Positions 27,600 to 36,563 are shown, counted from the first letter of the stretch. The stretch: 64,000 bases of DNA from Candidatus Aminicenantes bacterium UBA6072 (GCA_002436105.1 DIXU01000008.1:143319-207318); one strand, 5' to 3'. Notes: generated from the letters alone by a model not told the origin. Program-made: numbers and translations.

Positions 27600-29465
27600 T
27601 TACGTCTGCGGATCGCCGATGGTCGTCTCGGAACGGTCGTTGCTGCCGGAAACGATGATCTGGTTGCTGGCCAGGTCGAGATGCAGCTCCTGCCCGCGCG
27701 TCGTCCCGGCCCCGCGGCGGCGGATCTCGGCCCGCTCGCGGAAGACGACGGACTGGCGCGCGTATTGCCAGTGCAGCGCCTGGCCCCGGCCCTCGATATC
27801 CTCCTTGCGGAAGGAGGCGGCGTCAAAGGCGAAAACGTCCTGCAGCCTGTCATCGGGGCCGAAAACCAGCTCGATCCTGCGCGCGGCCAGCGAGTTCGCG
27901 CCCTGCTCCAGCCGGGCATCCCTCTCGATGACGATCCGGCCACCGCCGGCATCCAGGTCGATCGCCTGTCCGTGCAGGACCAGCGGCTGCCCGTCGTTGG
28001 CGAACTTCAATTCGGCGCCGCCGCGGCAGGACAGCGCGCCGCCGCCGCCGAACAGCAGCTCGCCGGCATGCAGTTCCACCTCATCCTGGAACAGGCTCAC
28101 CCGGCCGGTGAAGCGGCTGGCGTCATCCTTTTGCGAGGTTTCCAGCTCGTCGGCGGTGACGAAAACCGGCTTGGCCCCCAGCAGGGCGCTCTTCCTGCCG
28201 GGGATGATCGTGGCCTTGACGCCTTGCTCGCCGGTGATGCGTTTCGACCCGGTTTGCATGCGGAAATGACGGGATTGAAAGCGGTTTTTGCCGCTCTCGA
28301 TGGTGGAATTCGGTCCGGAAATGCCGATCTCCCCGCTGGACGCGTCATAATCGAGGCGCTGGGAAACGCCGGAAAAATCGTCGGTGACGAACCGGCATTC
28401 GCCTTTCGCCTGGACCGCCGTGAGTTCGCCGGCCGGGTCGTACGCCGCGTCCAGGATCAGGCAGTCGACGCGGAGATTCTCCCGGCCTTCGCTGGCCAGG
28501 GTGCCGCGGGCGAGCATGCGGGCCTCGCGCAGGATCTGGGTCTCGGGATCCAGCGTGATGTCGACGGCATCGGAAAGCAAACGGCTTTTGCCTTCCCGGG
28601 AGCTGGTGGAGATCGTGGCCCGTTCGCGAACTTCCAGCAGCCGCAGCCGTCCCTGGTCCCCATACAGGAGCTTGATGCGTTCGGCGGCGATCTCCTTGTC
28701 CAGCCGCTGTCCGTCGTCGCCGGCCTGCCGGGTGTCAAAAAGGCATTCGCCGGTGGCCAGCGCCCACTGCGCCTGGGCGAAATCCGGATCGAACTGCATC
28801 AGGACGCGCCGCGCCCTGAGCGCGGAGCGGGCTCCCTCCACGCGGACGTCCCCTTCCATCAGCAGCCAGTTCTGCTTCCGGTTCACCCGGAGCAGCCGGG
28901 CCTGGAAATCGAACGGCCGCTCGTCGCGGATCATCACGCCCTTGAAATCGAGCAGCTTCATGAGCTTGGCCTGGATCACGTAGACCATGCCCCCGGCGGC
29001 CCGGCCGCTGACCGGATTGAGCCGGATCTCCACGGCGTCCTGGCTGGAAAGCAGGTCCAGGCTTTTCAGGTCGAAGCTGCGGCCGGAGAGGGTGAAGCGC
29101 GGCGAAGAGATGCGCACGTCCCCCTCCAGGAAAAAGTCGTTGAACTCGTTTCCGGCCCGGCCGCTGTCGGCCGCAACGCGGATGTCCTCGCCCAGCTTGT
29201 CGACGCGGTAGAGGGTCGCCACGATCTGCTTCATGCGCAGGGTGTCGTCGTCACCTTTCTGGGATTCGGCGCACTGAACCTGCAGTTTTTTTTCATTGTC
29301 CAGGTTGAAGGTCAGGTAGGTCAGGTCGATGCCCTCGACCTCGCCCTCCGGGGTCTTCGCCGCCGCGGCGGCCCCTCCCGGGCGGTTGCGCACCCACAGC
29401 AGTCCGACCAGCAGCAGCGCGGCGAGCAAGGACCAGGCAATGATCGTTTTCTTCTTCGCTTTCAT
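27600..29465 (-). CDS. Oversized LptC/OstA-like LPS-export protein
   Basis: A 621-residue protein with an N-terminal membrane anchor (about 9-25) followed by periplasmic beta-strand repeats. These read like LptC/OstA jelly-roll units: IVATLYRVDKLGEDIRVAADSG, FLEGDVRISSPRFTLSGRSFDLKS, LMEGDVRVEGARSALRARRVL, FTGRVSLFQDEVELHAGELLFG. LptC is normally about 190 residues, so this looks like an LptC anchor fused to several LptA/OstA-like repeats, perhaps spanning much of the periplasm. The start lacks a clear ribosome site. It is upstream of the S55 gene but has a separate promoter there. Confidence 0.72.
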   Translation of the reverse strand: MKAKKKTIIAWSLLAALLLVGLLWVRNRPGGAAAAAKTPEGEVEGIDLTYLTFNLDNEKKLQVQCAESQKGDDDTLRMKQIVATLYRVDKLGEDIRVAADSGRAGNEFNDFFLEGDVRISSPRFTLSGRSFDLKSLDLLSSQDAVEIRLNPVSGRAAGGMVYVIQAKLMKLLDFKGVMIRDERPFDFQARLLRVNRKQNWLLMEGDVRVEGARSALRARRVLMQFDPDFAQAQWALATGECLFDTRQAGDDGQRLDKEIAAERIKLLYGDQGRLRLLEVRERATISTSSREGKSRLLSDAVDITLDPETQILREARMLARGTLASEGRENLRVDCLILDAAYDPAGELTAVQAKGECRFVTDDFSGVSQRLDYDASSGEIGISGPNSTIESGKNRFQSRHFRMQTGSKRITGEQGVKATIIPGRKSALLGAKPVFVTADELETSQKDDASRFTGRVSLFQDEVELHAGELLFGGGGALSCRGGAELKFANDGQPLVLHGQAIDLDAGGGRIVIERDARLEQGANSLAARRIELVFGPDDRLQDVFAFDAASFRKEDIEGRGQALHWQYARQSVVFRERAEIRRRGAGTTRGQELHLDLASNQIIVSGSNDRSETTIGDPQT

Positions 29466-29570
29466 GGGCGATGCGCACTGGCGGCGGGTCCCCGGCGCCG
29501 GGCCGGCGTGCGCGCCGCGCGGGCCCCGCTGCCCCCCTTGCTTTCGTTTACGATACGGCCCGGGATCGAC

Positions 29571-30074
29571 TCAGGGGCCAACGTGGATGAGCTCCTGCTC
29601 CTCGCCGTATTCCTCGAAACGCTCCAGGCTGCTTTTTTCCACGTCAAGCAGCTTGTAATGCCCCATCTCCATCATGGAAAAATAGAGCAGCAGGTTCTTC
29701 CTGGCGGGGTCGTCGGCGAACAGCTCGGCCAGCTGCAGGTAGAAATCGTGGGCCGCCTGCTCGGCGTCCATGGCCTGGGCAATGATGCCGCTCAGCGGCA
29801 CCAGCTCGTCGCGGAAGCGGACCTCGGGCAGGGGCACGACGGGGGTGTCGGGGACAACGATGGCCTGGCCGGGAAAACGCTGGCGGAAAAGCTCCTCCAG
29901 CGACTTCTGGTGCTTGCCTTCCTCGAGGGCGAGGAAATCCAGGCGCTCCTTCAGGAAGGCGTTCTTCACCGCTTTCGCCAGCCGGGTATAGACGGCCTGG
30001 CTGTCGATCTCGCTCTTGACGGCGGCCAGCAGCAGGTCGGCCAGCGCGTATTTCTTCAAATTCAAATTCTTCAT
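29571..30074 (-). CDS. Ferritin-like diiron protein
   Basis: A 167-residue four-helix protein of the rubrerythrin/ferritin-like group. Diiron ligand patterns are visible as EIDSQAVY, then LEEGKHQKSLEEL (E-x2-H type), EQAAHDFY, and MEMGHYKLL near the C terminus. It has no rubredoxin domain, unlike its neighbour. The role is probably iron handling or peroxide scavenging. ATG at 30074 is preferred over a preceding ATG because of AAGGAGG spacing. It lies 32 nt after rubrerythrin, in one transcript. Confidence 0.82.
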   Translation of the reverse strand: MKNLNLKKYALADLLLAAVKSEIDSQAVYTRLAKAVKNAFLKERLDFLALEEGKHQKSLEELFRQRFPGQAIVVPDTPVVPLPEVRFRDELVPLSGIIAQAMDAEQAAHDFYLQLAELFADDPARKNLLLYFSMMEMGHYKLLDVEKSSLERFEEYGEEQELIHVGP

Positions 30075-30105
30075 CATGACCTCCTTGGAACGGCCGCAGC
30101 CGTGA

Positions 30106-30690
30106 TCAATAGTTCTCCACCCAGAGCTCGAAATGCTCCCGGGGATGATCGCAGACCGGGCACTTCTCCGGGGCCTGGTCCGCTTCGACGACCGCGCCGC
30201 AGACGCGGCATTTCCAGGCGGTCTTGCGCGGCCTGGCGAAGACCGTCCTGTCCTTCACGTTCTGCAGCAGCTTGCGGTAGCGCGCCTCGTGCCGCTTTTC
30301 CACCGTGGCCACGGCGCGGAAAACGCGGGCGACCTCGGGGAAGCCCTCCTCGTCGGCGACGCGGGCGAACTCCGGGTAGAGGGCGCACCACTCCTCGTTC
30401 TCGCCGGCGGCGGCGTACTCGAGGTTCTTTTCCGTCGTGTCCAGCGCCACCGGGTAGGCGGCCTGGATCTCCAGGGGCTCGCCGTTCATCGCCGCAGCCA
30501 GGGGCTTGTAGAACAGCTTGGCATGCATGCGCTCGTTCTCGGCCGTCTCCAGGAACAGCTCCTCGATCTGCTTGAAGCCTTCCTTGCCCGCCGTCTTGGC
30601 ATAGAACGTGTAGCGCATCCGCGCCTGCGATTCGCCGGCAAAAGCCTTGAGAAGATTCTCCGCCGTGCGGCTGCCCTTGAGTTGCTTCAT
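30106..30690 (-). CDS. Rubrerythrin
   Basis: A 194-residue peroxide-detoxifying protein. The ferritin-like diiron domain holds GESQARMRYTFYAK, ETAENERMHAKLFY and TVEKRHEARYRKLL. A C-terminal rubredoxin domain has CRVCG and CPVCDHPREHFEL. It typically reduces H2O2 in anaerobes. The start at 30690 has GGAGG 7 nt upstream; a longer frame from 30714 is rejected because that codon lies by the -10 box. Confidence 0.95.
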   Translation of the reverse strand: MKQLKGSRTAENLLKAFAGESQARMRYTFYAKTAGKEGFKQIEELFLETAENERMHAKLFYKPLAAAMNGEPLEIQAAYPVALDTTEKNLEYAAAGENEEWCALYPEFARVADEEGFPEVARVFRAVATVEKRHEARYRKLLQNVKDRTVFARPRKTAWKCRVCGAVVEADQAPEKCPVCDHPREHFELWVENY

Positions 30691-30710
30691 GGTTCGACCT
30701 CCACAATCCG

Positions 30711-31376
30711 TCATTGTAGCTTTTTTCCGCCCAAAGTCAAGGAGGATCGGCCTCCGTCCCCTTGCAGCAGGGACAGGGCTTTTTCTTCGTCATCGCCGCG
30801 GCGGACGATGCGCGGCGTCTCGCCGGTTGCATCGACCACGGTCGATCCCCTGGAAGGCGGCAGCGCTCCCCCGTCGATGAGCAGGTCGAGGCCCGGGAAC
30901 TCGCGGGCGATGCGCCGCGGGTCGTTCAGGGGCGGCCGTCCGCTCAGGTTCGCCGAGGTGCCGATCAAAGGGAAGCCGAGGGCGGAGATCAATTCCAGCA
31001 GCAGCGGCAGGCCCGGCATGCGGATGCCGATTTTCCCGCTCCCCTTGAGCAGGGCCGGGTCGACGGCCGGGCCCGGCTTGAAAAGGAAGGTGAACTTCCC
31101 GGGCAGCAGATCCTGGAGCCGCCCGCGGAAAACATCGGGGATCTCGGCAACGAGCGATTCCAGCATGGCCCAGTCGGCGACCGCGGCCGAGTAGGGCGAT
31201 CCTCCCCTCCCCTTCAAGCGGTCGACGGCCGCATGGGCGGCCGGCGACAGGAAATTCCCTCCCAGCCCGTACAGGGTGTCGGTGGGATAGGCCATGATGC
31301 CGCCGGCGTGCAGGCAATCGCGGATGCACGCCGAATTATCGGGGACGAGGACAGAGTCGAAAGGAATGACGGTCAT
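30711..31376 (-). CDS. Sua5/YciO/YrdC-type threonylcarbamoyl-AMP synthase-like protein
   Basis: A 221-residue protein with the YrdC fold: GGIMAYPTDTLYGLGGNFLSP near the N terminus, then the binding region around RLKGRGGSPYSAAV, GKIGIRMPG, and GTSANLSGRPP. TsaC/Sua5 enzymes make the threonylcarbamoyl adenylate used for tRNA t6A. YciO proteins are close relatives of less certain role. The start at 31376 (MTVIPF) overlaps the stop of the NamZ-like gene (ATGA). Confidence 0.85.
   Translation of the reverse strand: MTVIPFDSVLVPDNSACIRDCLHAGGIMAYPTDTLYGLGGNFLSPAAHAAVDRLKGRGGSPYSAAVADWAMLESLVAEIPDVFRGRLQDLLPGKFTFLFKPGPAVDPALLKGSGKIGIRMPGLPLLLELISALGFPLIGTSANLSGRPPLNDPRRIAREFPGLDLLIDGGALPPSRGSTVVDATGETPRIVRRGDDEEKALSLLQGDGGRSSLTLGGKKLQ
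30713..30740 (-). promoter_or_regulatory. Predicted promoter of the rubrerythrin/ferritin-like pair
   Basis: On the minus strand, TTGACT and TACAAT are separated by 16 bp, overlapping the last codons of the Sua5-type gene. The leader is about 15 nt with GGAGG. Confidence 0.6.
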
Positions 31377-32539
31377 GGGTAGAGCAGGAACGGCCGGACC
31401 GCTTCGGCGTAGGCATTGATCTCGCGCTCGATGTCGCACTGAATTTCGGGAAAGGGAATGTTTTTATCAATGGCCTTGCGGATCGCGCCCGTGCCGCAGA
31501 TCATGTCGATGGGCAGGCGCTCGGACTCGAATTCATAGGGCGGGGCCTGCCACTTGAATTTCCCGGGATACAGCCGCGCCGCCAGGCGGATCAATTCATA
31601 GTATGCCCGGAACGGGCGGAATTTTTCCTGGCCCGGCACTTGCACCAGCACGCCGCCGCACACCCGGCCGGCGTGCTTGGAGAACTCGGGCTTGAAGAAC
31701 ATGGGGACGAAACGGACCCCGGGCAGCATCAACCGCTTCATCTCCGCGGCCAGGCGCAACGGCTCGATGAAGGGCGCGCCGACGAGCTCGAACGGCCGTG
31801 TGCTGCCCCGGCCTTCGGAAAGGTTCGTCCCCTCGAGGAGCACGGCTCCGGGATAGACCCGGGCGGCGGCGAAGGAGGGCATGTTGGGGGACGGCAGGGT
31901 CCAGTCCCCGGGGAAGAACTCCTCCCGCGGCCAGCCGCGCGCCTTGACCACCCGGAGCGGGACGTCGAGCCCGTATTCATTCAGGGCGAAGGAGAGGTAT
32001 TCGCCGGCGGTCAGGCCGTGGCGCATGGGAACGGGCAGCTGGGCGACGATGCTGAAATGATCGGGTTGGGCGACCGGGCCTTCAAGAACACGGCCGTTGA
32101 GCGGGTTGGGGCGGTCCAGGACGACCACCTCGACGCCGCGCCCGGAGAGCCAGCGCAGCAGCATGACCAGGTGGTTGACGAAGGTGTAGACCCGGGTTCC
32201 GATGTCAAAGGGATCGACCAGCAATGCATCGACGCCCTCGAGCCAGTCATCCCCGGGCAGCAGCCTTTTCCCGTACAGGCTGCGCACGGCCACTCCCCTG
32301 GCTTTCCAGAAAAAGGACGGCGAAAGGACCATGTTGTCCTGCCGGTCGATGAAGAAGCCGTGCTGCAGCGACCAGATCGCCTGCAATCGCTTTCCGGCCA
32401 GTTCATGGACCACCCGGTAAACCGGCTGGCCGGCGGAATCGATGTTGGCGCTGCCGGTGACCAGGGCGACGCCGCGCCGGCCGATGGCCTCACGGTAAAC
32501 CCACGGCAAGACATCGATGCCATTCAGAATTATGGCCAA
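31373..32539 (-). CDS. NamZ-type (DUF1343) exo-N-acetylmuramidase-like protein
   Basis: A 388-residue protein of the DUF1343 family. The signature opens NGIDVLPWVYREAIGRRGVALVTGS, then SLQHGFFIDRQDN, DPFDIGTRVYTFVNHL, DRPNPLNGRVLEGP and GTNLSEGRGSTRPFELVGAP. Characterised NamZ enzymes release N-acetylmuramic acid from peptidoglycan fragments. No signal peptide is seen, so it may act in the cytosol on recycled muropeptides. The start is TTG with AGAGG upstream. It overlaps the Sua5-type gene. It is not recognised as a fusion or truncation. Confidence 0.85.
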   Translation of the reverse strand: MAIILNGIDVLPWVYREAIGRRGVALVTGSANIDSAGQPVYRVVHELAGKRLQAIWSLQHGFFIDRQDNMVLSPSFFWKARGVAVRSLYGKRLLPGDDWLEGVDALLVDPFDIGTRVYTFVNHLVMLLRWLSGRGVEVVVLDRPNPLNGRVLEGPVAQPDHFSIVAQLPVPMRHGLTAGEYLSFALNEYGLDVPLRVVKARGWPREEFFPGDWTLPSPNMPSFAAARVYPGAVLLEGTNLSEGRGSTRPFELVGAPFIEPLRLAAEMKRLMLPGVRFVPMFFKPEFSKHAGRVCGGVLVQVPGQEKFRPFRAYYELIRLAARLYPGKFKWQAPPYEFESERLPIDMICGTGAIRKAIDKNIPFPEIQCDIEREINAYAEAVRPFLLYP

Positions 32540-32608
32540 GAAATACCTCTTCTCCCGTTAACCCAATTGCGCTGGAAAGTCAAGGCCTGGAGTATGCCGG
32601 AACCCGGT

Positions 32609-34465
32609 TCACCTGCCCGGTTTACATACCTTGCCGGTCGCCTGCCACGACGGTGCCAGCCAGGCGTGCCCCAGGATGCGGTATTCGACCAGCGGCGGCA
32701 GGTAAGCGTTCATCCAGTTGCTGTGCTTCCAGCTGTAGTGGAAGAAGCGGCGCTCCCGGGGCCGGTCAACCGGAATGCTGAAGAGCGGCTCGCCGCTGCC
32801 TTGCTTTTCCATCCCCAGCTCGTCGAAGATCGTGGCCGGGACGTCCGCCAGGGATGCGGGCGCATCCGTGATCCTGAGCTCCCCCCGGTCGCCCGGGCGC
32901 TTGGCCAGCAGGAGGGGGATGCCCGATCGCAACACGCGGTCGAAGCCCGGGGCAGCCGCGGCACCGGCTTCCCCCAGGTCGGGTGGCACGCGCACATCGT
33001 AGGCGCCAAAAGGATGACCGTGGTCGCCGAGGATGAAGATCAGCGCCTGGTCGTAGATGCCCATCTCCCTCAGCCCGTCCAGGAACAGCCGCACCAGCTT
33101 GAGCTCCCCGCGCGCCAGGTCGGTGAGGTTGGCGCGGTTCAGCGGCAGGTTGACCCGCTCGAAGTCCGCGTTCATCTGGATGGGCTCGTGCGGGCCGCGC
33201 CAATGGTAGAGCTTGAAGACATGGCTCTCGTTCACGGCCGCCGCCTGCATCAGGAAATTGGCGATGAAGCGCGAGTCGGAGTTCACCGGCAGCGAATCGC
33301 GGACCAGATCCACCCCGCGCATGTGGTTCCTGGAGCTGACATGGGGAAACTTGCGGCGCTGCGCCAGCCGCGAGCGGATCGCCTTCAGCGATCTCGGCGG
33401 CGGTTCGTCCTCGTTCAGCAGGTTGGCCAGGACGTCCTTGCGGATCCAACGTGACAGGAACCAATGACCGTCATGGTAGATCACGCGCTTGAGCAGATGA
33501 GGCAGATGACGGAACAGGGTCAGATCAATCAGCCACACCAGCCTGGAGTCGCTCATGCGCCGGGTTCTTTTTTTGATGTTGGATAAAACCGCCGGGTCAA
33601 AGTAAATCGTGTTGGGCACCAGGGGGACGAGGTGAACCTGCCAGCCGCGCCGGGTCAATTGGTACGGGACCGAGGAGGGAGAACTGTAGGCTTGGGCGAT
33701 GAAGCTCTGGATGGGCACGGAATTGGAGTAATACTGCCCTGTCAGCAGCAAGGGAATGGAGGCGTAGGTGCTGGGGAATCCTCCCGTCGTGTTGCGGAAA
33801 TAGGTGAAGTCGCCGAAAATATCCCTATACGATGGGTCGCGGTCGATGATCTCCTGGAAAACGTCGGACTGGAAACTGTCCAGGATGAGGACGATGACGT
33901 TCCGGCGGCTTGAGAAATCGAACTCCACCATGCGATCGAACTGGTATTTCTTGAAGCTCGGCATCTCCGGCTGGCGAACGACCGTGATCGAAGTGGACAG
34001 CAGCTGGATCGCCAGGAACAGCAATGAGATCGCCTTCACCCGCCGATAAAGGAATCCCGGGCGCCACAGCGCCAGGATCAAGGCCGCGACCCACAGGGGG
34101 GTGTCGATCAGGCCATTGAGCGCCTTCTCCCCCCAGGCGATCTCGTGGCCGCTCAGGGCGCCGTACTGCCAGAGCAGGATGTTGCCCTGGAGCCACAGGA
34201 GAAGGCCGAGAGCGAGCACGAAGGCCACGCCGCGCTCGTGAAGCCGGAAGCGGCAGGGAAGCAGGAGCAGAAGCAGCGTCAATACCAGGAAAACGCCCAG
34301 GGCGATGATGCCGAGATAGGGCAGGAGATGGAAGAAGCCGAATTTGAACTCGAGGGAATTGGTCAGGAAGATCTGCGCCGGCCCGAACAGGGTCAGGGTG
34401 CAGGAAAACAGCAGCGCGGCCAGCAGGGCGCTGGGCCATTTCTTTATTTTCTGGGCAACGGGCAT
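32609..34465 (-). CDS. Membrane-anchored sulfatase/alkaline-phosphatase-superfamily protein
   Basis: A 618-residue protein. Four or five membrane helices fill about the first 165 residues, followed by an extracytoplasmic domain. VIVLILDSFQSDVF near 190 is the metal-binding Asp motif of the sulfatase fold, then TTGGFPSTYASIPLLLTG with the Thr/Ser nucleophile region, and LIFILGDHGHPFG further on. This architecture is shared with LPS or lipoteichoic acid head-group transferases. The substrate is unknown. A strong promoter lies at 34505-34533, back to back with rpoZ. Confidence 0.82.
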   Translation of the reverse strand: MPVAQKIKKWPSALLAALLFSCTLTLFGPAQIFLTNSLEFKFGFFHLLPYLGIIALGVFLVLTLLLLLLPCRFRLHERGVAFVLALGLLLWLQGNILLWQYGALSGHEIAWGEKALNGLIDTPLWVAALILALWRPGFLYRRVKAISLLFLAIQLLSTSITVVRQPEMPSFKKYQFDRMVEFDFSSRRNVIVLILDSFQSDVFQEIIDRDPSYRDIFGDFTYFRNTTGGFPSTYASIPLLLTGQYYSNSVPIQSFIAQAYSSPSSVPYQLTRRGWQVHLVPLVPNTIYFDPAVLSNIKKRTRRMSDSRLVWLIDLTLFRHLPHLLKRVIYHDGHWFLSRWIRKDVLANLLNEDEPPPRSLKAIRSRLAQRRKFPHVSSRNHMRGVDLVRDSLPVNSDSRFIANFLMQAAAVNESHVFKLYHWRGPHEPIQMNADFERVNLPLNRANLTDLARGELKLVRLFLDGLREMGIYDQALIFILGDHGHPFGAYDVRVPPDLGEAGAAAAPGFDRVLRSGIPLLLAKRPGDRGELRITDAPASLADVPATIFDELGMEKQGSGEPLFSIPVDRPRERRFFHYSWKHSNWMNAYLPPLVEYRILGHAWLAPSWQATGKVCKPGR

Positions 34466-34504
34466 CTTGACTGGCTTAAAAAAAGGGATTCGCCCTTCGT
34501 GACG

Positions 34505-34533
34505 CTTATAGCACCAATCGCCGCCCCTGTCAA
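34505..34533 (-). promoter_or_regulatory. Predicted promoter of the membrane sulfatase gene
   Basis: On the minus strand, TTGACA and TATAAG are separated by 17 bp, with TG one base upstream of the -10 box. The leader would be about 33 nt. Confidence 0.65.
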
Positions 34534-34591
34534 TTTGAGCCGGCGCACGGGCTCCGCCGGCGCCAACGGGGAAACTTGAACGCCGGCGACC

Positions 34592-34619
34592 TTGACGAAA
34601 GCAGATAATATGCTATAAT
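34592..34619 (+). promoter_or_regulatory. Predicted promoter of rpoZ-waaF-gmhB
   Basis: TTGACG and TATAAT are separated by 16 bp, with an extended TG just upstream of the -10 box. The leader of about 13 nt includes GGAGG. Confidence 0.7.
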
Positions 34620-34639
34620 TTCACTTTCTGGAGGAATCC

Positions 34640-34960
34640 TTGCAAACATTGAACGGCATCGACAGCAAGTTCAGGCTGGCCATCCTGGTCGCCCGCCGCG
34701 CCAAGCAGCTGATCAACGGCGCCCACAGGAAGGTGGAGATCAAGAGCGACAACACCCTGACCGTGGCCATGGAAGAATTCCGGCAGGGGAAAATAAACTT
34801 CGACGTGCTCGACGAGGAAGAAAACTTCTTCACGCAGCAGGCCGCGGGCGAGGCCGGGACCGAGGCCGTTGCCGGCGCGGAGGAAGATGCCGACATCGAA
34901 TCCGATCTCGGCGCCGAGGAGGACGGGGGGGAAGAGGCCGAGGCGGAAAGCGAGTCCTGA
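34640..34960 (+). CDS. rpoZ: RNA polymerase omega subunit with acidic tail
   Basis: A 106-residue protein. Residues 1-62 match the omega fold (GIDSKFRLAILVARRAKQLING, then NTLTVAMEEFRQGKI). The tail from about 70 is almost all Glu/Asp/Ala/Gly (for example GAEEDGGEEAEAESES), making it longer than usual. Omega helps assemble the beta prime subunit. The start is TTG, with GGAGG 5 nt upstream. It is followed by a waaF-like gene 14 nt later. Confidence 0.88.
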   Translation: MQTLNGIDSKFRLAILVARRAKQLINGAHRKVEIKSDNTLTVAMEEFRQGKINFDVLDEEENFFTQQAAGEAGTEAVAGAEEDADIESDLGAEEDGGEEAEAESES

Positions 34961-34974
34961 CCCCGCGTTCCTGA

Positions 34975-35991
34975 ATGAGCACCGTCATCCGCTCGCCGAA
35001 CTGGATCGGCGACGGGATCATGTGCCTTCCCGCCATCCGGGCTTTCAAGGCGAGTTTCCCCGACGAGCGCCTGGCCGTCGCGGCCAAGCGCTACCTGGCC
35101 GCCGTGTTCCTGAACATCCCGGAGATCGACGAGATCGTTCCTTTGCCCGACCGCTGGACCCCGAGCTCGATCGCGTCCGCCATCGGGGAATTCAGGCACA
35201 GGGGATTCCGCCGAGGCGTCCTGTTCACCAACTCCTTCTCATCCGCCCTCTTCTTCCGCCTGGCCGGCATCCGTTCCCTGGCCGGCTATGCCCGCGACGG
35301 CCGCGGATTCCTGCTCCGTGACCGGGTGCCGCCGCCTTTGGCCGGCGGCCATCATCAGCATTATTACCTGAACATCATCGGGCACCTGCCGGGGAATAGC
35401 GCGGGCCCGTCCTTCCCGGCCAACCTGGTTGTCAGCGCCGGGGAGAAGGAATGGGCGGCGGACTGGCTGCGGGAACAGGGGATCGCCGGCGAACGCCCCC
35501 TGCTGGCCGTCTCCCCGACCGCGGCCTACGGCAGCGCCAAGGCCTGGCTCCCCGACCGCTTCCGCGAGGTCATCCGCCGCTGGCTGGAGAGATTTCCCGA
35601 AGCCGCCGTGCTGCTGCTGGGCGGCCGGTCGGAGCGGGAGCGGATCGCCGCCATTGCCGACGGGCTGCCGGGGAGCGTGCTCAACCTGGCCGGCGCGCTC
35701 GACCTGCGCCGCTCCATCGCCGTGCTGTCGCGCTGCCGGCTGTTCGTCGGCAACGACTCGGGGCTGATGCACGTGGCGGCCGCCCTCTCCGTGCCGCTGG
35801 TCGCCGTGTTCGGCCCCACCGAGCCCGGCCGCACCGCGCCGCTCGCCGACCGTTTCCGGCTGTTGCACCACGGGGCCGACTGCGCTCCCTGCCGCCGGCG
35901 CGAATGCCCCGGCGACCATCGCTGCATGACCGCCGTCAGCGTCGACGAGGTCCTGGCGGCGGCGACCGAGCTGTGGCGGGGGGCGCAATGA
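34975..35991 (+). CDS. waaF: ADP-heptose--LPS heptosyltransferase (WaaF-like)
   Basis: A 338-residue GT-B enzyme of family GT9. It begins MSTVIRSPNWIGDGIMCLPAIRAFK as WaaF does, has SPTAAYGSAKAWL at about residue 180, and the C-terminal donor-binding region FVGNDSGLMHVAAALSVPLVAVFGPTEP. It adds heptose to LPS inner core. It lies between rpoZ and gmhB, and its stop overlaps the gmhB start by 4 nt. Its job is supported by gmhB, which makes the donor's precursor. Confidence 0.93.
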   Translation: MSTVIRSPNWIGDGIMCLPAIRAFKASFPDERLAVAAKRYLAAVFLNIPEIDEIVPLPDRWTPSSIASAIGEFRHRGFRRGVLFTNSFSSALFFRLAGIRSLAGYARDGRGFLLRDRVPPPLAGGHHQHYYLNIIGHLPGNSAGPSFPANLVVSAGEKEWAADWLREQGIAGERPLLAVSPTAAYGSAKAWLPDRFREVIRRWLERFPEAAVLLLGGRSERERIAAIADGLPGSVLNLAGALDLRRSIAVLSRCRLFVGNDSGLMHVAAALSVPLVAVFGPTEPGRTAPLADRFRLLHHGADCAPCRRRECPGDHRCMTAVSVDEVLAAATELWRGAQ

Positions 35992-36563
35992 CCCGGGCCG
36001 TCTTCCTCGACCGCGACGGGACGCTGATCGAGAACCGCGGCTACATCTGCGAGCTTTCCCAGGCCTTGGTGTTTCCCTTCGCCGCCGCCGCCGTGCGCAG
36101 GCTGAACCGCGCCGGCTACCGCGTCATCGTGGTCAGCAACCAGTCGGCCGTGGCCCGCGGCATCTGCAGCGAGGAGCAGGTGCTCGCCCTGCACCGCGGG
36201 CTGCGGGAGCATTTCGCCGGGCAGGGGGCCGAGATCGCCGCCTTCTATCATTGCCCGTTCCTGGCCGACGCCGCGCTGGCCGCCTACCGGCGCGAGAGCC
36301 CGCTGCGCAAGCCGGCGCCGGGCATGCTGCTGCAGGCGGCCGCCGAACACGGCATCGACCTGGCCGCCAGCTTCATGGTCGGCGACAGCCTCGACGACAT
36401 CGAAGCCGGCCGCCGGGCCGGCTGCCGCACCGTGCTGGTGCGCACCGGCCACGGCGCTGAAAGCGAATCCCGGCTCGCGGCGACGGGGCCGCGCCCCGAC
36501 CACATCGTCGCCGACCTGGCCGTTGCCGCCGCCCTCATCGACGAAGGCGGCACAAGGCCTTGA
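35988..36563 (+). CDS. gmhB: D-glycero-D-manno-heptose 1,7-bisphosphate phosphatase
   Basis: A 191-residue HAD phosphatase. The nucleophile motif VFLDRDGTLIENRGY is at the N terminus, VVSNQSAVARG is motif II, and MVGDSLDDIEAGRRAG is motif IV. A short CPF-type Cys loop (YHCPF) fits the GmhB zinc site in part. It removes the C7 phosphate on the way to ADP-heptose. Its frame is separate from the longer open frame that starts at 35451; the ATG at 35988 overlaps the waaF stop. ECF sigma follows 49 nt later. Confidence 0.92.
   Translation: MTRAVFLDRDGTLIENRGYICELSQALVFPFAAAAVRRLNRAGYRVIVVSNQSAVARGICSEEQVLALHRGLREHFAGQGAEIAAFYHCPFLADAALAAYRRESPLRKPAPGMLLQAAAEHGIDLAASFMVGDSLDDIEAGRRAGCRTVLVRTGHGAESESRLAATGPRPDHIVADLAVAAALIDEGGTRP

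Noticed and set aside
27681..30575. A 964-codon open frame on the plus strand
   Set aside because: It is a shadow of the LptC-like and ferritin-like genes, with no recognisable domain and an Arg/Pro-rich end.
35451..36563. A 370-residue frame that includes gmhB
   Set aside because: The first 179 residues are out of frame with waaF and of shadow type. The real gmhB begins at 35988, overlapping the waaF stop.
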